Below, piece after piece: positions 1-26,632 of a stretch of 64,000 nt of DNA. Position numbers and translations under genes: made by a program. The notes under the pieces are model-generated. The model was given only the letters and a program-made list of their open reading frames with translations, was not told where the DNA came from and ran no database searches. Source of the DNA: Numida meleagris (Eukaryota; Chordata; Aves; Galliformes; Numididae); contig NC_034411.1 of NCBI RefSeq assembly GCF_002078875.1, positions 55,274,486 to 55,338,485 of the forward strand, read 5' to 3'. The stretch's first letter is position 1. Each line of letters starts with the position of its first letter.

Positions 1-3000
1 AGTAAGCAGTGTGACCACGATGGGGACAAGCAGGTTAGTCCTCTGGGGTTCCCCAGACATAGCTCTCACTTCTCTGTATACAAGTTCCAAATGTTGTCTC
101 TGCTGCTGATGCCTTTTTGCAGGCAAAACTCCTGCCCAGTTTCAGTAGGAGTTCTCTGTGTAAAGGAGAACAAGGTCCAGCCTCAAGTCATTAGCTTCTG
201 CAGCTTTTTGTGGGAAACCAGCATCTGTGAAGCGAACAAACATGCAATTGCCTCCTTCTAGAGTGGTTCAGCCTGGGCGGGCTGTGCACCTTGTGCTGTG
301 AGACTCGGGCGCACACTGCAGCCAAAAGCAGGTGTGACACACTTTTTGCATGTGACATGCCACAGCCCCTTTTATGCTTTGGTTAAACAGCTCCCAAGGT
401 GGCTTTTTCAAAGTTGCCTACATCAGCTGGCAACCTGCAGCCTCCTGTTGATGCTCAGTGGGACTTGGGCACCTGCAAATACTTTCCCCTACTATTTTAG
501 AGGCATACTAATGGTTGGTGCAATGCCATCGGTTTTGCTTAGAAGTCAGGTTTGGTTTGTCCGTCCCAATAGAAATCGTTAGCTCCAAAATATCCATCAT
601 TTTGAGGGAGAGAAATATGTGTCCATTTGTTGTTTCCCTGTGACCTTTCAAAGCTTCAAAGCACCGATCGAGAGAAGTTAGAGCAGCAGAACCCTAGGTA
701 ACTGTAAATACATAAGGGAAAGCCCATCCATCACTGCATGTCAGTTTTTAAAAAATGGAAGTAACTTCAGGCAAGTAGTGTCCCGATTTCATTAATTACA
801 TTTCATTGTTAGTACCTACACTGAGCTCTTTGTATTAACAGCCGCGTGTTTAGAAAAGAAAAAAAACAAAATCCGCATCCCGTATCTCGCACATCTCAGC
901 AGGCTGCTGCACGTCACTCCTTCCACCTGAAGCCTGCTCCTCGCTCAGCCTGTGCCAGAGGCGTAGCAGACGCCGCGCGGGCTGCAGCCCCCTGCCCTCC
1001 CCTCGGAGCCAGCTGTCCCTGTGCCCTGGGGGAGCAGGGTGCAGCCAGGTCCCCAGCACACGCCTGCCCCAAACTGCTTACTCAGGCTCTGCCGGAGAGA
1101 CAGTGCAGGACGGTCCACCCTACTGAATTTTGACCTTGCTATTATTTTCCCAGAAATACATTACACTTTTTTTTTTTTCCCCCTCTTGGGACAATTTACA
1201 AAGTAAATTTACAATTTGCGTTGCGCTCTTACTGAAGATGGTGAGAGCTTGGCGAATACAGATGAATACAGAATTTGACCCAAAGTAGTGTATTCACTAT
1301 AGCGGCGTATTTCAATTTTACCCTGGGGAATTCGGGTAACATTTACAGTAGGTATTTTTAATAAACTTTTCCCATCTGAAACCTTGGCTCCGAGCTGTGA
1401 GCACATAACAAAGCACAATGCCTTGCCTTGCCAGCCCTGCAGCGCGGGACTGGAGGCACGTGTGAAAGTCATCTGAAGGCGAGAGATTTGACTGCCATTC
1501 TTGGCAGGGAGCGGTGGGTCCCATGACTGATCCACAGCATGGTGCTGGGGCTGAACACCCACAGCTAATGGATCGCTTAGCAAAAAGGAAAAGCAAAACT
1601 GGAGGCTTCCTTCCATGCCAGCATCTCAGTGAGTATTGACAGGGCTCTGCTACTGGAAAGCGCCAGTGCCCTGCAGACAGCAGCATTTCCAGGACTTACC
1701 AAAAGAGCGGAGACCCGGGCAAAAAACCTCGGGGCATGTGGGAAAACAGCACAGAAACAAAATCAAAACATTCCTGGTGGAAAATGCTCATTGTGTCTCC
1801 CCTATCACTCTGCAAATCAATGGATGAAACGCAAAAGCTTTGTAATTAGAAGCCAAAAGGCTTGACCCAAAACCCACTGACACTGATGGGCATGCTTTCA
1901 TTGATTCAGTGGATTAATTCCACTTTAATTCAGCCATCTAAGAGTGGGGTGTTCCTTTTGGCAACAAAATGCTTAGCCAGTGGGGAAAGAACAAGACTTC
2001 TGTGGTATGATTCATCCCATATATGTCTTTCATTGGCTCAAAGAGCAGGACACTACTCTTAACTTTGCTGTTAATTAAAAGAATTTAAGCCTTCTCCGCC
2101 AGTGTTTCCATAGCTGCATTTCTCTCTTCCGTGCACAGCAACTTTTTAAGCTACAGCTGAGACTCGTGAAGACGCAGCTACACTACTGTGAGTTCCCACA
2201 GCATAATGACACAGACCCCCAGTCAATTCCAGCTGTGTCATTCTCACTGCTTCATTTTTTTTAACCTCAGTAATCCTCCAGCAGCACATCCTTCTCCTGG
2301 CAGCGGGACTACCTCACTTATCCTGCAAGGTGCCTTCAGCTGCCCTTGGGCAGATGTGAGCAGTACACAGACTGTTTAACTGGGATATCCAGTTAAAGCA
2401 CTTTAAATAAAAACTTGGACCATCTAGAGAAAACAGAACTGTAAGGAAAGAAAACCCCATGGAAAGGTGCTCTTTGAACTTCAACTAAAATAGCCAAAAT
2501 GTTTTCAACATCTAGAAAGTTCAGACTACCAGCAGGTATCTCAGCCTTTTCCCCTATTGCAAAAAGCTGGCCTTCTTGCCGGATAATCTGCAGCACATGC
2601 CACAGAAAAGATGCCTTCAAACAGAAATGTAGAATTCTTTCCTTTGCAGTGAAATGATCAATGCCAAAGCTCGAAACAAAGCATTTTCCTTGCAGTGTGG
2701 TAAGATATCATGTAGGACAATTTGGTTTTCTATTCAATGAGGATAACTACTCTAGTTGTTAGTCTAGTCCTCTACTCTATGTGTGAAGGCAAAGCACTAT
2801 TCCTGCTCCTCTAGGGCATGGGACAGTCTTTTCCTAAATACTGTTGTTTCTGTCCATTTTCAGAATTACAGCTTGCTACATGTGTGAGAATAGGATGGCT
2901 CAGCTCTCCAGCTTTTATTATAAGCCTGATATCGGTGCTATCAGACCTATTTGGTGGCGCTTTCAAGAGCTTAACTCTGAAGCCCTTAATCAGACAAAAA

Positions 3001-6000
3001 CCCCTACTCAAGATGTATGAGCTTTCTAAGATTAATGGGAGAGATATGGAAACAGTTGGAGAACCTGCAACTCACATTAGGATATTCAGCACCTTTCTAA
3101 TTGTGACCTTAAGTAATTTTATTTTATTCACCGATCACAACACGTTGTTGCAAAAGGCTGATAGCCAAGCGGTCCATCTTCTGCAACAGCTCTGTAGCTT
3201 CTCAAAGCTGAGAGATCATCACCTGCTGTGGGCAGCTACACCTCCTGAGCTGTTCACAGCCTAAATTCTGCTGCTCTGGCAGGAAAACACGCAGTGGCTG
3301 ACCTATACTTCCCAACCACCCTTTGCTTCTCCCACCTATGCAAAGCACATCGTTTGCACAGAACATGAGAGAAAGGATGACACCCTCACATGGGGGAGAA
3401 CCTTGGGGCTACTTCTCCTTGCTGTGCAAATCTTAAAACTCCCTGGACATGAGCGCAGCATGTTTGCCCCTTTCCCCTTGATTAACCAAAGAAGGGAATA
3501 AGACTTTGAGACCTTCTTGCCCCAGAGGAGGCACAGAGAAGAGTCAGAGAAAGGCTCCTCCTGAAGTCTGCTGATGCAGGAGGGCGTGCTGCCTTGCCTG
3601 TAAGCACTGTCTTACAGCAAGGTGCAAATGAAATTCCACGTTTCTTTTTTAATTGAGAAAAATAAGGTTAATGACAGCTCACGATCACGAAAAGGTTAAC
3701 CAAGTAACTTTTAAAATCCTTTAAACTTATTCTTTAAAGAAAAGGGTTACATAAACCGCTGAAAGTCAGGAAATTCGAGCTGAAACGTGTCAGTCTGTGG
3801 TTAAAAAATGGAAAGTGACAGGAGCTATGGGTTTAAGAACATTCTCTTTAGCTTGCAGTTCTTTTACCCTGTGTTGTTTCCTTTGTTAGTGGGGGAAGAA
3901 GATATCAAAGCAGCGCTATTTTCTTAAAAGGTTCCATTTCATGGTGTCTTTTGATAGCCTGCAGGGTTAGGTGGATGGCCTATGATTTAGCCCACTTTTC
4001 TAACTGTTAAAATGTCTATGTTAGGATAGTTTGTATTATGTACTTGTGTCAGTGGCTACGGAACATAATGTGAAATAAAACCTAACTTTTAGATGGGAAC
4101 AGCCAGGAACATCGTTTTTATGTAACCTCTTATTTGGTGCAATTCAAGCAAAACTCAGCACAGATCTTCAGTCTGCCTCAATAAGGGCTTCAGACGTTAT
4201 CTCAAAATTTTAACCCTTGAAGAAGTTTCCAGTGAATCCAAGATCTCCCTGCAGTGAGACTGAGTATTGTTTGAGGGACAAAAATGTAGGATACTGGTTG
4301 TAGCTAACTCCACCAATATAAAGCAAAAGTATTTGGGCCTCATGCAATGCACTGAAAGACCAATTCCACCCTAAGGCAACACACTGGGACAGCAAGACAT
4401 CTCCTGATCCTGCCAGTAAGAGAACATCCCATGCACAACCACAAGATTAGCCATGCAGGACAAAAGTGCTGGCTGAATCTTCATACTTTACCAGCAAATC
4501 CCTACATACAGTCGCTATTACATCCAGCATTTTATGGAGAAGGGAACAAACGAGACTGAAGCCCAAGTTTCTCTACAGTTTTTCTCCTCTTGCACTAGTG
4601 CAACACTGATAGCACCCTATTCCCAGTGTGGTTATATCCAGCTACCTGTCCTTGCATGGCAAACGCTGTGACATCCTGTTCCTCCCAAGCTGATGGTGAA
4701 TCATGATACATTCATCAGCAACTATTTACCAAGTTGTGCATGACCAGCTGTGCATCCCAATGCAGTCAAAAACATCCTTCAGAATTTGCTATGAATGTTT
4801 GCAACTAACCAAACTCTTTGGTGAGTTTGTGGCCAGACAAGTGTCTTTTTCTTTAAGTACATTCAGTGCAAGTTACTAAAGCAAAGAAAAATACTGTAGA
4901 CTTATAAACGTACTACTTCCCTCTTACATAAGTTTAAATTTAAGACAAAATGGAATTTTAGGAACAAAGTGTAAAAAACACTACACAAAGCAGTGTAAAC
5001 ATACACAGACACAATTATATTTCACTCTGAAGAGTTCTCCAGTGTTACATTTCTACCTGTGTGGAATCAATGGATTTAGTCCAATATTTGTTTGTGTCCG
5101 TGTGTGTGAATGCCTATGTGTATGTGGGCAACACAACAAATTATGAACTAGAAAGCGTAGAACAATAGCGTGCTAATATCTGATCACGTGCAAAATGCTA
5201 CAAGTCAAAAATCAAGTACAAATGCCAGCATTTTCGACTGCTTTTCACCCTTTAGACAGGCCGTGTCCTCACTACAGGTAGATGGAGAAAAGCATTAGGG
5301 GCAGCAGTATATCCCTTCTGGCATGCATCAGACCCAGACTGTGGCTCCTTTCAGCACTGTACAGCACCAAATACCCCTCTGATGTGAGACAAAGCAAGCC
5401 TTACTTCACAGGAAGCAGATGCTCCCTCCTAGCCATGGCACTAAGTCCAGCACAGGCAACACAGTGAAGGACACATGAAACAGCACTGTTAAAAAATGCC
5501 TGTGTTTCATTCCAAAAAAACAGTCCATGCCACAGGCACAGTCACCTCTAGCCTCATTTTTCTTTACATACATTTCAGCTGAAATGCTCAATCTTTCTTC
5601 ACTGGCAAGGAGGATTACTTTACCTTCATATTGGTACACCAAGAAGCTGAAACTAAGTATTCATTTTGGGGCTTTTTACTACGGCTTTGTCATTTGGTTC
5701 AACACTTTTTAAGCACTGAGATGAGCTGGGAAGTTCTTCTTAACTCAGTTCCTACTCAAGGAAAAGTCCTCTTTATCCAAACAATAAGAATATCTGACTT
5801 TTAAGATGCAAAACTAAAGGCTTTTCCTGACCAAGGAGTAAAGAATGGGATCCAGAACAGCCCACAACCTGACTTGTGTAAACTTCCTGACCAAAATCAG
5901 CATGAGTTAGGATAGAAGGTTAAACAAGTTCTTTCATTTATAGCAGCCTGTTAAGAAATTATTTTTAGATAGCAGGAAACATAACACTGTTATGCTGAAG

Positions 6001-7132
6001 ATCAAAAGATCCTACTTTACATGCAACTCAGATGCCACATTTTTATTACAGGCAGAGCACAGGCAACCACCCTGTAACAAGACAACCCATGCCACTACCA
6101 AAATGTTGGCTACCTCAACATTTTGCCCTAACCTTACAAAGGAGCCCAGGGTACGGCTCCTCAGGTGTGCCCTCAAATGCGTCCTCGAAGTGGGAGCCCT
6201 GGGCTGCTCCACCATGAGATGGTTCCGGTTCAGTACCCAGATGACTGCCTCTGAGCCTGGGTAGCAAGGAGAGCATATACTATTGATGTTTGAAAAGTAA
6301 AAATAGGGCTGTGTGTGTGATATTTTAGTAGCTTATTTTATAATGCCAGGCTAGCCATGCTTAATCCAAACCATGTTTTGTTCGTTCTTTTTTATTGAAA
6401 ATAACCCCTTATGTAAATTCTGGAGAGAAAGAGGAAAAGAAAGTATTAGCCATGTGGACTGTCTGAAAATCAGGAACCACGAGTGAAGTTATAGTTTCCT
6501 TTCCAACATGACTCACTCTGGAGAATAACTTTCTCCCAGCCCAACCATGTGGAGAAGGGATAAAAAAATCACTTATTCACCTACCTCAGAAACAAAGGTT
6601 GTGGAGGAAAGATAATCACTATCTACACTGCGTTTTGTTCTCTGAAAGATGTGTGAGGGCCCAATCGAAAGCCCACAAAAATTGACAAAAAGGCTGTTAA
6701 GGACTTTGGTGGGCTTTGGATCAGGCCCAACGGAATTGCAATGTACATGTTTGAAAGTATAGTAAGTTTATACATTTGTTGTTACACCTGGAACAACCAT
6801 AGCTACCCAAAATCCAGGCTGACATTAAAACAGTCACACATTTAACTCAGCTGAGAGGCCCTAGGATGTACAAGGAGCGCTAAGGAAGCCCTTGCAGATG
6901 ATCACTCACATCTCTACCTCTGGTGGGCCAGCGGAGCTGGAACCTGGGGACAGGCCCCAGCCCCACATCATGGCAGCACAGTGTTGGGCTGCAACTGGCC
7001 AGGAGTGCTGGCTGCACCTGTGCTGGCACAGCTGGGCTGCCTAGGTCCATCCTCCCAACCCAGGCCAGCTGACAAGCTCTGACCAATGCTATACTATCAA
7101 CATACATATATGTAAAGTGCATGTTTTGTTAC
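1..7132 (-). other. MYB: MYB intron 14, 5' part (rest beyond window)
   Basis: Starts at the exon 14 donor and runs to the window edge. I looked for the terminal exon (acceptor followed by a segment like HLNNAWESASCGK ... RTLVM) in the minus-strand frames and did not find it. The stretch holds no recognisable gene. It includes a GC-richer patch at about 6880-7075, a relic of a dispersed repeat at 6701-6728 and short homopolymers. If exon 15 is diverged it could still be hidden here; otherwise the intron exceeds 7 kb. Confidence 0.7.
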
Positions 7133-23032
<15,900 letters not shown>

Positions 23033-23175
23033 CCTCGCGGCGGCCGCTGGGGGAGGAGGACGGGGGAGCCCGCGCCCGCCGCCGCGCCCTGCTGCCGGGC
23101 TGCGCCCAGGCGCTCCGCCGCCGCGCAGCGAAGTGCCGAGGAGCCGCGGGAGGAGGAGGAGGAAACAGGTTGAGA

Positions 23176-23208
23176 TTAAAGAGTAAACTCTGTAAACAGA
23201 GATGCCAT
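23176..23208 (-). other. Short upstream ORF in the MYB leader
   Basis: ATG at 23208-23206 followed by ten codons (MASLFTEFTL) and TAA at 23178-23176, about 145 nt before the MYB ATG and in a different frame. It would act as an upstream ORF if transcription starts above 23208, which the sequence does not show. Confidence 0.4.
23188..23201. promoter_or_regulatory. Inverted repeat with forkhead core
   Basis: ctctgt-aa-acagag, 6-bp arms around two bases, containing TGTAAACA, the forkhead (FOX) core. It lies in an otherwise GC-rich promoter segment about 155 nt upstream of the ATG. Motif match only. Confidence 0.4.
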
Positions 23209-23236
23209 CAAACAAAGGGCTTTTGGACACTCCCCC

Positions 23237-23246
23237 TCCCGCCAAA
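23237..23246 (-). promoter_or_regulatory. E2F-type site
   Basis: TTTGGCGGGA on the MYB coding strand, a good match to the E2F consensus, about 205 nt upstream of the start codon. E2F control would suit a gene induced at G1/S. Motif match only. Confidence 0.5.
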
Positions 23247-23315
23247 TCTGGCGCCCCTGCAGTGCGCAGGCGCCGAGCGGCGGCCCCGTGCCGCGGCGGC
23301 GGGGCGCGGGGCGGG

Positions 23316-23959
23316 NNNNNNNNNNNNNNNNNNNNNNNNNNNNNNNNNNNNNNNNNNNNNNNNNNNNNNNNNNNNNNNNNNNNNNNNNNNNNNNNNNNNN
23401 NNNNNNNNNNNNNNNNNNNNNNNNNNNNNNNNNNNNNNNNNNNNNNNNNNNNNNNNNNNNNNNNNNNNNNNNNNNNNNNNNNNNNNNNNNNNNNNNNNNN
23501 NNNNNNNNNNNNNNNNNNNNNNNNNNNNNNNNNNNNNNNNNNNNNNNNNNNNNNNNNNNNNNNNNNNNNNNNNNNNNNNNNNNNNNNNNNNNNNNNNNNN
23601 NNNNNNNNNNNNNNNNNNNNNNNNNNNNNNNNNNNNNNNNNNNNNNNNNNNNNNNNNNNNNNNNNNNNNNNNNNNNNNNNNNNNNNNNNNNNNNNNNNNN
23701 NNNNNNNNNNNNNNNNNNNNNNNNNNNNNNNNNNNNNNNNNNNNNNNNNNNNNNNNNNNNNNNNNNNNNNNNNNNNNNNNNNNNNNNNNNNNNNNNNNNN
23801 NNNNNNNNNNNNNNNNNNNNNNNNNNNNNNNNNNNNNNNNNNNNNNNNNNNNNNNNNNNNNNNNNNNNNNNNNNNNNNNNNNNNNNNNNNNNNNNNNNNN
23901 NNNNNNNNNNNNNNNNNNNNNNNNNNNNNNNNNNNNNNNNNNNNNNNNNNNNNNNNNNN
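23316..23959. other. Assembly gap (644 N)
   Basis: Run of N inside the CpG island immediately upstream of the MYB leader. Open frames that cross it are meaningless. It probably hides part of the MYB promoter and transcription start region; the true length is unknown. Confidence 0.99.
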
Positions 23960-24245
23960 GGCCCGCACAGCCCCCGGGGCCGCCCCGTCGGGGCGCTCCC
24001 AGCCCCGCGGCGCCGCCGACCTGAGGCGGAGGGAGGCTCGGCGGGCCGGGCCGTGCCCTGAGCTCTGCATGAGCATCGCTTCATGGGGAGCGCGTTGTCC
24101 CCCAGCATCCTGATCTGTTGTCCTGTTCTTGCTGCTTTGCGCACCTCCGACGGGAGCTGCCCGCTCTCTCGGCCTCCGTTTGTCCAGCTCTAAATGGGTC
24201 TGGGCACTGGGAGCAGTCAATTGTAAGATGTCACTTTCTTACAAG

Positions 24246-24658
24246 TAACGGGGATAATAACTCTGCAGCCCCGTTAGGATCCAGTCCCGCATGCTCCGCT
24301 GTTAACGAGAGCTAACGGTGCCTCCCTGCTCCGCACTTCTCGGCACACAGAGGCCCGCAGCACAGCGGTAAACCGGGCCGGGACCAGCGGGTCTGCTGCT
24401 GGGAGCAGGCACTACTGATTTTGTGACCGAAAATGCACGTTTTGGGGAAATGCTGCAATTGCCTGTAGTTTCCCACATAGGTACAACCTGAGCGGTGTGA
24501 GGTTATCCCTTCCTGCTGCTGTGGGAAGTGTCTTTCTGTGCTGATTTTTGCAAATATTTCAATGTGAACTGAGGCAAATCCAACATCTTCTCCATTTGGA
24601 TGCAAATTTGCTGAATAAATGCAAAGAATGTCCATTATTGCTCTCAAGAGAACCGTTA
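24246..24658. promoter_or_regulatory. Cluster of four Myb recognition sites upstream of MYB
   Basis: Exact TAACGG at 24246-24251 (+), 24271-24276 (-), 24313-24318 (+) and 24653-24658 (-). A given 6-mer is expected about once per 2 kb counting both strands, so four in about 415 bp is a strong local excess. TAACGG is the consensus Myb response element, and c-Myb is known to autoregulate its own promoter through such sites in human. The function here is inferred. Confidence 0.55.
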
Positions 24659-24744
24659 GTATGCCCAATTTTCTTCTGAAGGTTTTATGCGAGACCACAT
24701 TTTTTCTCCACTGACTGAATAAATGCTTTTTTTTTCCTTCTCAC

Positions 24745-24778
24745 ACACATTTAGTTTATAAACACATTTAGTTTATAA
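24745..24778. repeat. 17-bp tandem duplication
   Basis: Two perfect adjacent copies of acacatttagtttataa at 24745-24761 and 24762-24778. Confidence 0.95.
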
Positions 24779-26129
24779 AAATATTTAACATTGCAAAGAA
24801 AACATATTTTATCACATTGAAAATGAAGAGGGAAATTACACCATTGCTCCAGGTTTGAAGGGTGGTCTTCCCCCAGTCCGCATGTGTGGAGCCCACTGAA
24901 ATCAGGCAGACATATACATAGGCTCCACTGGTGCTGCTTCATTTTTAAAGTTTAGCTAAAAATGAGCCACAGCCCTCCTGTTTTATTTTCTTTCTGGAGC
25001 ATGTGTAGCCCAAGGCAATTGGGATGTAAGGGTTCTTTTTGGTAGACCCTTGCCAAAGCCCCAGAGAGCAAGAATCCCTCTCCCATGTGTTCTGTGTGCG
25101 GGATATGCGCAGCAGCAGAGCTCTTGTGTTACCCCCCCAACTTCATTAATTAGTGATGTCTCTCAGCCTATTTATAGTAATTGCATCAACCGATGGAGTA
25201 ATTGTACGCAGTGCCACTGTGTGTTCTGGGGATCTTTTACTTACACAAGTTATATAAGTAATTTAATAAAGGTAATTATATAAGTGGTAAATACATGTCG
25301 AGTTACCTGGTTTCCTACACCTCTGCCACAAACAAAAACCTCGATGTGAAGCTAAGAGCATGGTCATTTTGCAAATCCCTGTTGAACGTCAGCCCTGGGA
25401 TGTGCTGTGTGCGGCCCCAATGCCTCCCTGCAGCGATCTGCTCCGTGGGGCGGTGAGCTGAGCACTGCCAGGCAGAATGGGAGCTGGAAGGGAAATTGGG
25501 AGTAGAAGAGCAGTGAACCCTCATACCAGGGTTCCCCAGCTGGTTAGGTGGTGGCTGCGATTCATTTCAGGCTTTGGGAAATCCCAGGAGCCGCCTCTAC
25601 CTGTGGGTTATTCCTGATTTTTCTACGTTTGCCACGTAACCTGAAGGGAGTACTGTGGGATCGCTGTCATGCAGTGCATGTGATCACACATGTGTTGTTC
25701 TAACACAAGCGTTACAAATGCTCACCTTTCTTTCGCTCTGCTCCAAAGGCATCTTCAAGTGCCAGGAGCATTTTTATAAACGTGTTGGTCTGTGCTTTTT
25801 GTTTACTTTCAGCATTTCTCTCAGCTTGGGCAGCGAAAAGCAATAAGCAACTTTCACTTTTTTAGTTTCACTTTTAGACTGGAGTTACTGTAACGTTTCA
25901 AATGCAGTTGTGGCACTTTTATAATTGAAAATCAGATTTTGGGGGGGATATTTTGGCCAGAAGAAAAATTTAAAAAGGTGTGTTTCCTTTTAATGTAAAC
26001 TTCCTAACAGTTTCTGTTAAAAGAAGTTAAGAGGATTGATTAAAAGGTCTGGGGAGGAGGCAGGTGACTGCCTCTGGTTTAGCATCGGTTGTGTCAAGCA
26101 CCGGGTCCCTTAGAGGTGTCTGTTCAGCC

Positions 26130-26632
26130 CAGAGGTAAGGGATGTCACCTGGAGTACTGTGTCCAGATACGGAGTTCTCAGTTGCATGAGAGACATGGGC
26201 CTGTTGGAGTGCATCCAGAGGATGGCCACAATGTGATCCAAGGGACGGAACACCTCCCTTTGAGGACAGGCTGAGAGAACTGGGGCTGTTCAGCCTGGAG
26301 AAGAGAAGTCTCGGGGCAGACCTGAGAGCAGCCTTTCAGTATCTAATGGGGAGCTATAGGAAAGAAGGGGACAGACTCTTTAGCAGGGTCTGTTGTGAAA
26401 GGACAAGGGGAAATGATTTCAAACTAAAGGAGGGTAGAGTGAGACTGGATATAAGGAAAAGGTTTTTCATAATAACAGTGGTGAAGCACTGGAACAGGTT
26501 GCCCAGAGATGTGGTGGATGTCCCATCCCTGGAGACATTCAAGGCCAGGCTGGACAGGGCTCTGAGCAACTCGATCTAGCTGTAGGTGTCCCTGTTCTTT
26601 GCAGGGGTGTTGGACCAGATATCTTTGATTCT
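26130..26632 (+). mobile_element. CR1 non-LTR retrotransposon, 5'-truncated
   Basis: 3' part of a chicken-repeat-1 (CR1) LINE, the dominant avian retrotransposon. Translation shows HLEYCVQ near 26147, and then an open stretch (26346-26579, 77 codons) with RGNDFKLKEGRVRLDIRKRF and KHWNRLPRDVVDVPSLETFK, the C-terminal end of the CR1 ORF2 protein, ending before the 3' UTR (CTGTAGGTGTCCCTGTTC). The usual CCTTTAAAGGTCCCTTCC segment before the terminal ATTCTATG repeats appears deleted. The upstream part is frameshifted. The 5' boundary is approximate. Confidence 0.93.

Larger units (their letters stand above)
23033..23315 (-). promoter_or_regulatory. MYB: MYB 5' UTR / proximal promoter segment
   Basis: Sequence between the start codon and the gap. 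On the coding strand it contains an E2F-type site TTTGGCGGGA (23246-23237), a forkhead-type core inside the inverted repeat ctctgtaaacagag (23188-23201), and a 10-codon upstream ORF (23208-23176). The transcription start is not visible and may lie here or inside the gap. No in-frame stop occurs between the gap and the ATG in the main frame. Confidence 0.7.
23960..26130. other. MYB upstream flank
   Basis: The right shoulder of the CpG island (to about 24.12 kb), then the Myb-site cluster, then AT-rich non-coding DNA. It contains a perfect 17-bp tandem duplication at 24745-24778 (unit acacatttagtttataa). No gene recognised. Confidence 0.8.

Noticed and set aside
2818..3264. 148-codon plus-strand ORF in MYB intron 14
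   Set aside because: No recognisable domain, lies in an intron on the opposite strand, no splice or promoter context; probably chance.
4600..5260. Possible MYB 3' UTR on the minus strand
   Set aside because: The stretch looked UTR-like, but no adjoining terminal coding exon or clear polyadenylation context could be shown, so it was left as intron.
26346..26579. 77-codon ORF with a conserved-looking protein
   Set aside because: It is the C-terminal end of the CR1 ORF2 protein, part of the retrotransposon fragment, not a host gene.
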